The position numbers were made by a program, and so were the translations under genes. The notes under the pieces were generated by a model. That model saw only the letters and a list, made by a program, of their open reading frames with translations, had not been told where the DNA came from and did no database searches. This document shows positions 7,892 to 15,522 of a stretch of DNA of 64,000 nucleotides, in pieces. Origin of the DNA: DASUPK01 sp963743575 (lineage in GTDB: Bacteria > Actinomycetota > Thermoleophilia > Solirubrobacterales > 70-9); contig CAVUQC010000007.1 of the NCBI GenBank assembly GCA_963743575.1, positions 1,550,001 through 1,614,000 on the forward strand, read 5' to 3'. Position 1 is the stretch's first letter. Every line of letters begins with the position of its first letter.

Positions 7892-9126
7892 CAGAGGCCC
7901 TGGGCCGCTCCTTCGCGAGTCTGCGGATCCCGAACTTCCGGCGTTATTTCACCGGTCAGCTCGTTTCGCTGTCCGGCAACTGGATGCAGATGATCGCCGA
8001 GATGTGGGTGATCCTCTCGCTCACCGGCAGCGGCCTCGCGGTGGGCGTCACGACCGCGCTCCAGTTCCTGCCGATGCTGATCTTCGGCGCCTGGGGAGGT
8101 CTGATCGCCGATCGGGTGCCGAAGCGGCGCCTCCTGATCCTGACGCAGGGCCTCCACATGGTCGCCCCGCTGGCCATGTTCGCGCTCTCGGCCGAGGGCG
8201 CGCTCGTCCCCTGGATGGTCTTCTCGCTCGTCTTCGTTCGGGGCTGCGTCAATGCCGTCGACTATCCGACCCGTCAGGCGTTCGTGATGGAGATGGTCGG
8301 CTCGGACCGGGTCGTCAACGCCGTCAGCCTGAACAGCGTCTTGGTCCACAGCGCCCGCATAGTTGGCCCCGCGTTCGCCGGCGTGATGATCGCGACCGTC
8401 GGCGTGGAGCCCTGCTTCGCCCTCAACGCCGCGAGCTTCGCCTTCATGATCTGGGTTCTCGTCGGTCTGGACACCGAGCGATTGCAGCCTGCGAAGGTCG
8501 TGGCGCGGGCGCCCGGCGCCGTTCGCGCCGGCCTCAGCTATGTCCGGCGCGATCCGGAGCTCTGGATCCCGCTGGCGCTGATGGCCATCGTGGGAACGCT
8601 GGGTTACAACTTCCAGGTCGTCCTCCCGTTGCTCGCGCGCTTCACCTTCCACGGCGGGCCCTCGACCTACGCTGTCCTGGTAGCCGCCATGGGCATCGGA
8701 GCGATCATCGGCGCCCTGATCAACGGAGCGCGCAGTTCAGTGACCCCGATGCTCCTGATCGGCGCCTCCCTGATGTTCGGGGTAATCGCGCTGCTCGCGG
8801 CCGGCGCGCCCAGCCTCGCCCTCGAGATCGCGGCGCTCGCTCCGCTCGGAGCGGCGACGGTCACCCTTGCCGCCAGCATCAACTCGTCGCTTCAGCTCGC
8901 CTCGGAGCCGAACATGCGGGGGAGGGTGATGGCTCTCTACTCGATCGTCTTCCTCGGCTCGACCCCGATCGGCGGCCCGCTCTCCGGCTGGCTCTCGCAG
9001 GCCATCGATCCGCGTGCCGCGCTCGTGATGGCGGGGGTCGCAGGGATCGCCGGCGCCATGGTCGCCCGGGTGGCCTTCGATCGGGTGGCGCGGATCCCGG
9101 TCGACGCCGAGCCGAGTCCCGCTTAG
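7888..9126 (+). CDS. MFS efflux transporter (MFS_3/EntS-like)
   Basis: 412 residues with about twelve hydrophobic helices. The start RIPNFRRYFTGQLVSLSGNWMQMIAEMWVI is typical of the MFS_3 group (enterobactin exporter EntS, Tet(V)-like pumps), and the loop GGLIADRVPKRRLL is the MFS loop 2-3 motif. These proteins use proton exchange to expel siderophores or drugs. The GTG start overlaps the MarR gene stop by four bases, so the two are translationally coupled and the pump is probably derepressed by the MarR ligand. Exported compound unknown. Confidence 0.82.
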   Translation: MTEALGRSFASLRIPNFRRYFTGQLVSLSGNWMQMIAEMWVILSLTGSGLAVGVTTALQFLPMLIFGAWGGLIADRVPKRRLLILTQGLHMVAPLAMFALSAEGALVPWMVFSLVFVRGCVNAVDYPTRQAFVMEMVGSDRVVNAVSLNSVLVHSARIVGPAFAGVMIATVGVEPCFALNAASFAFMIWVLVGLDTERLQPAKVVARAPGAVRAGLSYVRRDPELWIPLALMAIVGTLGYNFQVVLPLLARFTFHGGPSTYAVLVAAMGIGAIIGALINGARSSVTPMLLIGASLMFGVIALLAAGAPSLALEIAALAPLGAATVTLAASINSSLQLASEPNMRGRVMALYSIVFLGSTPIGGPLSGWLSQAIDPRAALVMAGVAGIAGAMVARVAFDRVARIPVDAEPSPA

Positions 9127-9130
9127 CGGT

Positions 9131-10663
9131 TCAGGGTCCGCCGGCGATCTCGCTCGCCGCCCGCTCGCCGCTCTTGACGGCCCCCTCCATGTAGCCCTGG
9201 AACGTGTACGAGGTCTGCTCCCCGGCGAAGTGGCAGTTGCCGCTGGGCTTGCCCTCGACCCCGGCGAACGCCGTCATCTGCCCGACCCGGTAGTAGGAGT
9301 AGCTGCCGCGGGTGAGGGGCCGGCCGGTCCAGTAGTCGAGCACGGCCTGGCCGTTGTAATCCGTCACGCTCGGCAGGACGGGTCCGAGCTGCTCGACGAA
9401 TCGCCGTGCGCGCTCGTCCGCGGTGGCGCCGCCGAAGTCCCTGCCGATCGTGCCGCCCGTGTAGTCGACGAGGATCCCCGAGCGCCCCGTCTGCGCGCGG
9501 CTCGCCTCCCAGGTCGACTGGTAGCCGGTGTCGGCATAGGTGCTGCCGTTGGCTTCGTCCTCGTGCCAGCTTCGCGTGGAGAACTGGACGTTGAGCTTCG
9601 AGTTGGTCCCCATCCCCTGCTCCTCGATCGCCATCGTCTTCACGGGGTCGAACCCCGCGCCCGAGTAGTCCACGGACTCGCGCATCACCGCGAACGGGAT
9701 CGCCAGCACCACCTTCGGCGCACGCACCGCCTTGGTCCCGCCGTCGCCGTCGAAGGTGAGCTGGAAACGGCCGTCATCGAGCCGGCTGATCTCGACCAGC
9801 TCCGAATTGAGCGTTACCTGCCCGTCCAGCTCCTTCGCGAGGCGTTGAGGCACCTGGTCGTTCCCGCCCTCGACCCGGAACTTCTCGTTCGACGCTCCGA
9901 AGAGGCGGAGGCGGCCACCGCCCGAGTAACCGAGGAGGTAGAGAAGGTTCAGCGAGGTCTGATCGCCGATGTCCGCGCCGAATTCGGTGTTATAGGCGAC
10001 GTCGAGCAGCCGCCCCAGATCCGACGCCAGGCCGCCCGGCACGTTTTGCTGAATCCAGTCCGCGATTGAGATGTGGTCGAGCTCCACGCCGCGCGGCTTG
10101 TGGTGGTTGTGCAGGGTCGGATAGCCGGCCTCGGCCAGGTCGCGCTTCAGCTTCGGGTAGACAGCGCCGAAATCGGCCACCGCCTGGCGCACGGGATAGC
10201 GGGCGCCGTTGAAATGGAAGACGTCGCCCGTCCCGGGCTTCTCGGCGGCGATCACATTGGACAGCGACAGCCCGAGCTCGGCGACCAGCGCCCGCATCGC
10301 CACGTGATCGCTGTCGATCAGCTCGCCTCCGTGCTCGGCGATCTGCCCCTCGGCGAATTGATCCCGGATGGTCCAGACGCGGCCGCCCAGGCGATCGCTC
10401 GCCTCGTGCACGACCGCGCGATGCCCTGCCTGCTTGAGCCGTTGCGCGCAGACGAGCCCGGCCAGCCCGCCGCCGACCACCGCAATCGGCTCATCGTGCT
10501 CGGGCGGGTTGGAGCCTCCGCAGCCCAGCGCGGACCAGACCGTGCCGGCAGCGACCGCCGCGCTCGCACCCTGCAGGACCTCGCGCCGTGTCCGAGGCCG
10601 CTCGAACCAGTCGGCCTCGTCCATCGCTTCCTGCAAGCTGGCCAGCAGGGGTGTTCGTGCCAC
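9131..10663 (-). CDS. Tat-exported flavin amine oxidase-like protein
   Basis: 510 residues. A Tat-type signal is visible (RTRREVLQG, Arg pair at residues 26-27), ending in a lipobox-like ALGC with Cys 48, so it may be an exported lipoprotein. The FAD-binding fold follows with IAVVGGGLAGLVCAQRL and the GG doublet DRLGGRVWT, and the C-terminal FAD motif CHFAGEQTSYTFQGYMEGAVKSGERAA is characteristic of flavin monoamine oxidases. It would oxidise an amine outside the membrane, producing H2O2. GTG start with GAGGAG upstream and a TAGGAT -10 at 10689-10694. Divergent from another flavoenzyme gene. Substrate unknown. Confidence 0.78.
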   Translation of the reverse strand: MARTPLLASLQEAMDEADWFERPRTRREVLQGASAAVAAGTVWSALGCGGSNPPEHDEPIAVVGGGLAGLVCAQRLKQAGHRAVVHEASDRLGGRVWTIRDQFAEGQIAEHGGELIDSDHVAMRALVAELGLSLSNVIAAEKPGTGDVFHFNGARYPVRQAVADFGAVYPKLKRDLAEAGYPTLHNHHKPRGVELDHISIADWIQQNVPGGLASDLGRLLDVAYNTEFGADIGDQTSLNLLYLLGYSGGGRLRLFGASNEKFRVEGGNDQVPQRLAKELDGQVTLNSELVEISRLDDGRFQLTFDGDGGTKAVRAPKVVLAIPFAVMRESVDYSGAGFDPVKTMAIEEQGMGTNSKLNVQFSTRSWHEDEANGSTYADTGYQSTWEASRAQTGRSGILVDYTGGTIGRDFGGATADERARRFVEQLGPVLPSVTDYNGQAVLDYWTGRPLTRGSYSYYRVGQMTAFAGVEGKPSGNCHFAGEQTSYTFQGYMEGAVKSGERAASEIAGGP

Positions 10664-10697
10664 GGCTCTCCTCGCTCGCGGGGACCGGATCCTATGC

Positions 10698-10728
10698 TTG
10701 CCAATTGCCCTTCGGCTGGCATAGAGTG
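10698..10728 (+). promoter_or_regulatory. putative promoter for the 10736 flavoenzyme gene
   Basis: TTGCCA (10698-10703) and TAGAGT (10723-10728), with the ATG seven bases after the -10 and no Shine-Dalgarno. The 19-base spacer is long, so the -35 is uncertain. Confidence 0.35.
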
Positions 10729-10735
10729 GCCGCCG

Positions 10736-12094
10736 ATGCCCGACGCGTCTGAGCTTTCAATCCGGGGGAGGGTGGCGACTCCGAGCGACTCCGACTGGGA
10801 CGAGGCCCGCCAGGCCTGGAACCTTGCGGCCGACCAGCAGCCTGCTGCTGTCGCGTTCGTGGAGAGCGCCGACGACGTCTCCAAGGCGGTCGCCTTCGCG
10901 GGCGAGAACGGCCTACGCGTCACCGGCCAAGGGACGGGACACGGGGCAGTCGCGATGGGGTCACTCGAGGACACGATCCTGATCAAGACCGAGCGCATGC
11001 AGGCGATCGAGGTCGCCGATGGCACCGCCCGAATGGAGGCGGGCGCGCTGGCCGAGCAGATCGGCGGCGCCGCGCACGAGAAGGGAATGTCCTTCCTTCC
11101 CGGCACCTCTCCAAATGTGGGGGTGACCGGGTACACGCTGGGAGGCGGGCTGAGCTGGCTGGGCCGCAAGTACGGTTGGGCCTGCAACAACGTGACCTCG
11201 ATCGAGGCGGTGACCGCCGACGGCGAGGCACGCACGGTCGATTCGGGCAGCGATCCGGATCTGTTCTGGGCCCTGCGCGGCGGCGGCGGCGGATTCGCGA
11301 TCGTCACGGCGCTGCACGTCAATCTCTTTCCCGTGACCGAGGTGTACGCCGGCGGCCTGCTCTTCGCCCCAGACGTCACGGAGGCAGGCCTGCGGCGGTA
11401 TCGCGATTGGACAGCCGAGGTTCCCGAGGAGGTCGGGAGCATGGTCCGCATGCTGAACCTGCCTCCGATCCCGGACATCCCCGAGGAGATCCGCGGGAAG
11501 AAGTGGCTTGCGATCACCGCCTGCTGCATCGGCGGCAAGGAGGAGGGGGAGAAGCTGGTCGCGCCGCTCCGGGAGATCGGCGAGCCCGTCATGGACGCCT
11601 TCGACCAGATCCCCACACCGGCGCTGAGCCGGATCGCGATGGATCCCGAGCCGCCCGTCCCGGGCCTTGGCCACCACGCGACCGTGAAAGAGCTGCCCGA
11701 TGAGGCCCTCGACGCGTTCGTCGCGGCAGCGGGACCCGAATCGGACTCGCCACTGCTGCTCGCCGAGCTTCGCCATCTCGGCGGGGCGCTGGCGCGCGCC
11801 CCGGAGAATGCCGGCGCGCTCGACAAGCTCGACGCCGAGTACGTGATGCTCGGGATCGGCATGCTGATGGACCCGGCCATGCGCGACCCGATCGAGGGCC
11901 AGCTCGACAAGCTCCACGACGCGCTCGGCCCCTGGGCCGCGGACGGCGGCTATTACGACTACGCCGAGCGTGCGTGTGACGTCGAGGCGATTCTTCCCGA
12001 GGAGACCTGCAAGAGGCTCTCGCAGGTCAAGCGGAGTTGGGATCCCGACAACCGCATCGCCGCCAATCACTCGGTGGCGATGGCGACCGCCTAG
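10736..12094 (+). CDS. FAD-linked oxidoreductase (PCMH/berberine-bridge type)
   Basis: 452 residues. The N-terminal FAD_binding_4 domain contains VTGQGTGHGAVAMG, where the His is the likely attachment point for covalent FAD, followed by VGVTGYTLGGGLSWLGRKYGWACNNV and the pyrophosphate loop FWALRGGGGGFAIVTAL. The C-terminus ends in the BBE motif (KRSWDPDNRIAANH). Enzymes of this group oxidise sugars, alkaloids or polyketides. The Cys in GWACNN sits where bicovalent members carry the second FAD link, so bicovalent attachment is possible. ATG chosen because it is the first start after the divergent gene and follows a -10. The last four bases overlap the convergent hydrolase. Confidence 0.82.
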   Translation: MPDASELSIRGRVATPSDSDWDEARQAWNLAADQQPAAVAFVESADDVSKAVAFAGENGLRVTGQGTGHGAVAMGSLEDTILIKTERMQAIEVADGTARMEAGALAEQIGGAAHEKGMSFLPGTSPNVGVTGYTLGGGLSWLGRKYGWACNNVTSIEAVTADGEARTVDSGSDPDLFWALRGGGGGFAIVTALHVNLFPVTEVYAGGLLFAPDVTEAGLRRYRDWTAEVPEEVGSMVRMLNLPPIPDIPEEIRGKKWLAITACCIGGKEEGEKLVAPLREIGEPVMDAFDQIPTPALSRIAMDPEPPVPGLGHHATVKELPDEALDAFVAAAGPESDSPLLLAELRHLGGALARAPENAGALDKLDAEYVMLGIGMLMDPAMRDPIEGQLDKLHDALGPWAADGGYYDYAERACDVEAILPEETCKRLSQVKRSWDPDNRIAANHSVAMATA

Positions 12095-13023
12095 GCGCCC
12101 GGCTCGACGCCGAGCCGCTGCCTGCGCGGCGAGCGAGCTCCGACGATCTGGCCCCACTCAGCATCCTCGATCAGTCCCGGCTCGGTCTCGTCGAGCCACT
12201 CGAGCAGGGCGTCAGCCAGGCCGTCGGGATCCTCGAGATTGGGGAAGTGCGCCGCCTTCGGGAGGGAAACGAAGCGGCTGTTCGGAATCCGCTCGTGTGC
12301 GGCGAGGCCGTGCTCGATCGGGATGGTGTGGTCACGCTCTCCCCAGACGATCAGGGTGGGCAGCTGACCGAGCAGGTAGAGCCGGTCGACGGCGCTGACG
12401 TGCTGGCCTCGCACGTCGACCACCGATCGGAGAGTCTGCAGGAAGGCCTGGCGCGCCGCTGCCTCCTGCAGAGGGCGCATCGCGCGGGCCACGGCCTGGA
12501 GGTAGAGGCCCTTGCGGCTGCCGCGAGCGCGCATCCGCTCGCCGACGCGCTCGATCGTCGCGCGGACGCGGCGGTTGGCCACCAGCCAGATGCCGGCGGA
12601 CGCCCCCGGCAGGGCGGCCCCGCGGAGCATCGGGCTGACCTCGTGGCCGAGACCGCCGCTCGAGATCAGGGCGAGGCGCTCCACTCTCTGAGGGAATTGG
12701 TAGAAGAAGACCATCGCGATGCCGCCCCCCAGGGAGTGGCCGACGATCGTGGCCCTCTCGATTCCGATGGTCGTCAGGAGGTCGCGGATGCTGGAGGCGT
12801 GGGCACCGAGGGAGTAGTCGCCGCGGATCGCGGCGCTGTCGCCGTGGCCGAGGAGATCGGGCGCGATCACCGTGTAGCGCTCGGCGAGCTGGAGAGCGAC
12901 CCGCTCCCAGTGTTTGGAGGAGTTGACCATCCCGTGGATCAGCACCACGGGCGGTCCGTCGCCGGCGATCCGGTAGACGACCTGGTGGCCGTGGAGCTCG
13001 ATCTCCCACTCGTCGAAGATCAC
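12091..13023 (-). CDS. alpha/beta-hydrolase
   Basis: 310 residues from GTG 13023. Canonical fold markers: oxyanion region VVLIHGMVNSSKHW, nucleophile elbow GHSLGGG, acid in WGERDHTIPI and His in AAHFPNLEDP. Such enzymes hydrolyse esters, epoxides, C-C bonds or haloalkanes; the specific reaction is not evident. An in-frame GTG at 13062 would add 13 residues, but those codons fall inside the dispersed repeat at 13038-13130 and look non-coding, so I prefer the later start. It ends convergently against the upstream flavoenzyme gene with a four-base overlap. Confidence 0.8.
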   Translation of the reverse strand: MIFDEWEIELHGHQVVYRIAGDGPPVVLIHGMVNSSKHWERVALQLAERYTVIAPDLLGHGDSAAIRGDYSLGAHASSIRDLLTTIGIERATIVGHSLGGGIAMVFFYQFPQRVERLALISSGGLGHEVSPMLRGAALPGASAGIWLVANRRVRATIERVGERMRARGSRKGLYLQAVARAMRPLQEAAARQAFLQTLRSVVDVRGQHVSAVDRLYLLGQLPTLIVWGERDHTIPIEHGLAAHERIPNSRFVSLPKAAHFPNLEDPDGLADALLEWLDETEPGLIEDAEWGQIVGARSPRRQRLGVEPGA

Positions 13024-13037
13024 CGGGGTGACACTAC

Positions 13038-13130
13038 GGCTTCGCCATACAGCCGGGGCCACGAGCGGGCGCCCAACATAAGTCGCTACGGGCTTCGCCC
13101 TCCGCTCCGAAGGAGAGCGGCCTTGGAGCC
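13038..13130 (+). repeat. dispersed structured repeat, copy A
   Basis: First of three copies of a repeat of about 93 bp (others at 60037 and, inverted, 63597). It opens with GGCTTCGCCATA, has a central CATAAGTCGCT and two hairpins, GGGC-TTCG-GCCC-like and CCGCTC/GAGCGG. It lies between the hydrolase start and a strong terminator. Confidence 0.75.
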
Positions 13131-13140
13131 CTTACAAACG

Positions 13141-13173
13141 AAGACCGGCCGCCAATCCTTGGCGGCCGGTCTT
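13141..13173. terminator. strong hairpin terminator
   Basis: A perfect 14-bp stem (AAGACCGGCCGCCA with its complement) around a five-base loop, with short T-rich flanks on both sides. It would end minus-strand transcripts coming from the exopolyphosphatase gene or from a small RNA in the preceding gap. Confidence 0.7.
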
Positions 13174-13424
13174 TGCAAACAGGCCCCGTCAGGACGGGCA
13201 GGGGTACGTCTCAGGGGCCTTACTTGGGGGGTATGTAGTGGATCCAGACGACGGGAGGCGCCTTGCGGCAAACGCCCGGATCCTATGAGCCGAGAGGCGG
13301 TGTTGGGCGTCCGGCCCAGCACCAATTCTCCCGACCTCCCAAGTATTCATCTGGGCCGGGACGGAAGCAATACCCAATATTCGGTTGATCCTCCGAAGTC
13401 GCTACAAACTGGCCAAGCGTCGGG
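13174..13424. other. 251-bp gap without a recognisable gene
   Basis: No convincing coding frame. On the minus strand the stretch has several GC-rich inverted repeats (for example GGTGCTGGGC with GCCCAACACC) and ends in the strong terminator at 13141-13173. It could be a long 3' UTR of the exopolyphosphatase gene or a small RNA. I could not match it to SRP RNA, 6S RNA, RNase P RNA or tmRNA by their core motifs. Confidence 0.35.
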
Positions 13425-14345
13425 TCAGGCGGGGGCCATCGCGGCCGAGAGCGCGGAACCGTGGAGGATGTCCAGCTCGGAGACCTCCACCTCCTGCAGG
13501 CCGAATGCGCGCATCACCTGGACGAGGATGACCGTCCCGGCGACGATCGTCGGAGCGCGCCCCGGATGGAGGCCGGGGATGTGGAGCCGTTCGGCGAGCG
13601 GCACCGACGAGAGCCGGCTGAGCATCCGCTGGATCCTCTGCAGGCCGAGGTGATAGCCGTGAACGCGGCCCGGGTCATACGGCTCGAGGCCCTGATCGAT
13701 GGCGGCGAGTGAGGTCGGGGTCCCCGCCACGGCGATCGCGCGCGTGGGCGCGCCGTCAGGTTGAGCCGCCACCGCCCGGTCGATCAGGTTGCGAATGTCG
13801 GCTGCCAGATCCTCGAGCTCGTGTGGATTCGGGGGGTCCGAGGTGAGATGACGCTCGGAGTGCCGGATCGTGCCGGCCTGCAGCGAGGTGTGGAAGGCGA
13901 CCTCCCGGCCGGTGCCGACGACGAGTTCCGTGGAGCCGCCTCCGATGTCGAAGACGAGGGTCGGGCCGGCGGTAGGACGGTGCGCCGTCGCGCCGAGGTA
14001 GGTGAGGTGGGCCTCCTCCGCGCCGGTCAGCATGCGCGCGTCGAGGTCGAAGCGCTCGCGTAGCTCCGCGATGAACGCCTCACCGTTGACAGCGTCGCGC
14101 ACCGCGCTGGTGGCGATCGCCATCACCCGGTCAGCGCCCATCTCCTCGTAGCGCGCCTTGTAGTCGGCGATTGCCGTGCAGACGTCCTCCACGGCATCCG
14201 AGCAGATCGTGGCGGTGTGATCGACACCGCGGCCCATGTTGGTGACGCTCGTCCGTCGTTCGACCTCGTAGACCCCGGTGCCCTCCACGTCCGCGATCAG
14301 AAGCCGCGTCGAGTTCGTGCCGATGTCGACTACGGCAACGCGCAT
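13425..14345 (-). CDS. ppx: Ppx/GppA-family phosphatase
   Basis: 306 residues from ATG 14345, preceded by AAGGA at good spacing. The actin-like ATPase fold is seen in VAVVDIGTNSTRLLIADVEG (phosphate 1 motif) and VFDIGGGSTELVVG (phosphate 2 motif). The family removes phosphates from polyphosphate (Ppx) or converts pppGpp to ppGpp (GppA), linking it to the stringent response. The length matches the short actinobacterial Ppx form without a C-terminal HD domain. Family assignment is firm; which substrate it prefers cannot be read. Confidence 0.88.
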   Translation of the reverse strand: MRVAVVDIGTNSTRLLIADVEGTGVYEVERRTSVTNMGRGVDHTATICSDAVEDVCTAIADYKARYEEMGADRVMAIATSAVRDAVNGEAFIAELRERFDLDARMLTGAEEAHLTYLGATAHRPTAGPTLVFDIGGGSTELVVGTGREVAFHTSLQAGTIRHSERHLTSDPPNPHELEDLAADIRNLIDRAVAAQPDGAPTRAIAVAGTPTSLAAIDQGLEPYDPGRVHGYHLGLQRIQRMLSRLSSVPLAERLHIPGLHPGRAPTIVAGTVILVQVMRAFGLQEVEVSELDILHGSALSAAMAPA

Positions 14346-14456
14346 CGCGACATCCTTGTCGTGCGATCCCTGGGCACCCGCGGGCATCCTATTCCCATTT
14401 CTTGAGGATGTGCCCACCGGACCCTCACATCCTCCTAACGACAAACGCGCGCCGGG

Positions 14457-15038
14457 CTATCCCCCCTTGCGGAAGCCGAAGAGGGCGGTGTAGGTGCCCG
14501 TATTGCCGTTGTCCGCGCCGGCGGGCGAACCCTGGGCTACCCCGATTCCGACCTGGCGATAGGACCGCGAGAGCATCACGGTGCGGTGTTCCGCGCTGTG
14601 CATCCACGCGTTGACCGTGGCGCTCGGCGTGCTCCGCTGGACGGCGCCCCAGAACAGGTCCTCACCGATTCCCCATGCCCTGGCGCCGGCCATGTACCCG
14701 GCATTCGAGGCGCGCGAGGCAGGCGTTCCGTCTCCGTCGTGGGAGAAGAAATTCTGGCTCGTCATGGCATCGGTATGGGACTGCGCGGCCGAGTCGAGCA
14801 GTGGATGCTCGTGCACCGGCTTAGCGTGATTGCGGGAGCGCTTCTTGTTGATCAGGCAGACGACGGAGGCACGACCCTGGTCCGTCGTCAGGTTCTCGGC
14901 GCCCACGTGGGCGCCGGGACAGGCAAGCGCCGAGGGCGCCCACGCGCCCATGATCCCGGCGACTGCGAATCCGATCGCGAGTACGACCTTGCGTGTAACG
15001 CGCCGGCCATCCTTCTCCGGCGTTGGCTCGTGGCCCAT
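14457..15038 (-). CDS. secreted CAP/SCP-domain protein
   Basis: 193 residues. A signal peptide is visible (KVVLAIGFAVAGIMGAWAPSALA), then a CAP (cysteine-rich secretory, PR-1-like) domain: LINKKRSRNHAKPVHEHPLLDSAAQSHTDAMTS carries the first conserved His, and WMHSAEHRTVMLSRSYRQVGIGVA the second HR motif. Bacterial CAP proteins act at the cell envelope, often in stress or wall remodelling; the chemistry is not settled. The ATG has GAGAGG upstream and is preceded by a c-di-AMP riboswitch at 15061-15181, which links expression to cell-wall or osmotic state. Other c-di-AMP switches in Actinobacteria also control wall proteins. Confidence 0.85.
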   Translation of the reverse strand: MGHEPTPEKDGRRVTRKVVLAIGFAVAGIMGAWAPSALACPGAHVGAENLTTDQGRASVVCLINKKRSRNHAKPVHEHPLLDSAAQSHTDAMTSQNFFSHDGDGTPASRASNAGYMAGARAWGIGEDLFWGAVQRSTPSATVNAWMHSAEHRTVMLSRSYRQVGIGVAQGSPAGADNGNTGTYTALFGFRKGG

Positions 15039-15060
15039 TTGCCGACCTCTCAGTCATCGT

Positions 15061-15181
15061 GCTTCCGGGGTTAGCTGGCGGGCTCGCGCGGATTGAGTCG
15101 CGCTATACCTTCTATTCGGCAATTCGCCCCTGGGACCTTGGGTCCCCCGGTCGCCAGCCCTATGTGGGCTAGCGATTAAGC
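15061..15181 (-). promoter_or_regulatory. c-di-AMP riboswitch (ydaO type) upstream of CAP gene
   Basis: Read on the minus strand, the leader contains the ydaO/yuaA core elements in order: a GCTTAATC 5' end, ACCGGGGGACCC, GGGGCGAATTGCC, a GCGCGAGCCCGCC hairpin and CAGCTAACCCCGGAAGC closing the first stem. These match the conserved blocks of the Bacillus ydaO leader. The CAP gene starts 22 bases beyond. Binding of c-di-AMP normally turns such genes off. Identified by eye; a covariance search was not possible. Confidence 0.85.
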
Positions 15182-15231
15182 AGGTCTATGGATCGCGAAA
15201 ATTTAGCATGCGCAGCGGTCAAACGTCCAAG

Positions 15232-15259
15232 TTGCGATCCAGGGACGGCGCGTTAAACT
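15232..15259 (+). promoter_or_regulatory. tRNA promoter
   Basis: TTGCGA (15232-15237), a 16-base spacer and TAAACT (15254-15259), about 12 bases before the tRNA. It sits back to back with the leader of the CAP gene. Confidence 0.55.
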
Positions 15260-15271
15260 CGCTGATACCGA

Positions 15272-15382
<111 letters not shown>

Positions 15383-15522
15383 GCCGGAGGAGTGACGACT
15401 GAATCCGTCGTCCCAATGTCGTCCCATTTGCTGCGGCGGTTTTGCAAAAACCGCCGCTTTGCATGGAAAGGGGGGTATCCGGTTTGCTGCCCCTTTTCGC
15501 GCAAAGCAGAAGCGATGTATGG

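Noticed and set aside
13174..13424. Possible SRP (4.5S) RNA, suggested by CGGGACGGAAGCAA
   Set aside because: The conserved GTCAGG and AGCAGC bases of the SRP helix 8 are absent on either strand, so only a generic noncoding candidate is kept.
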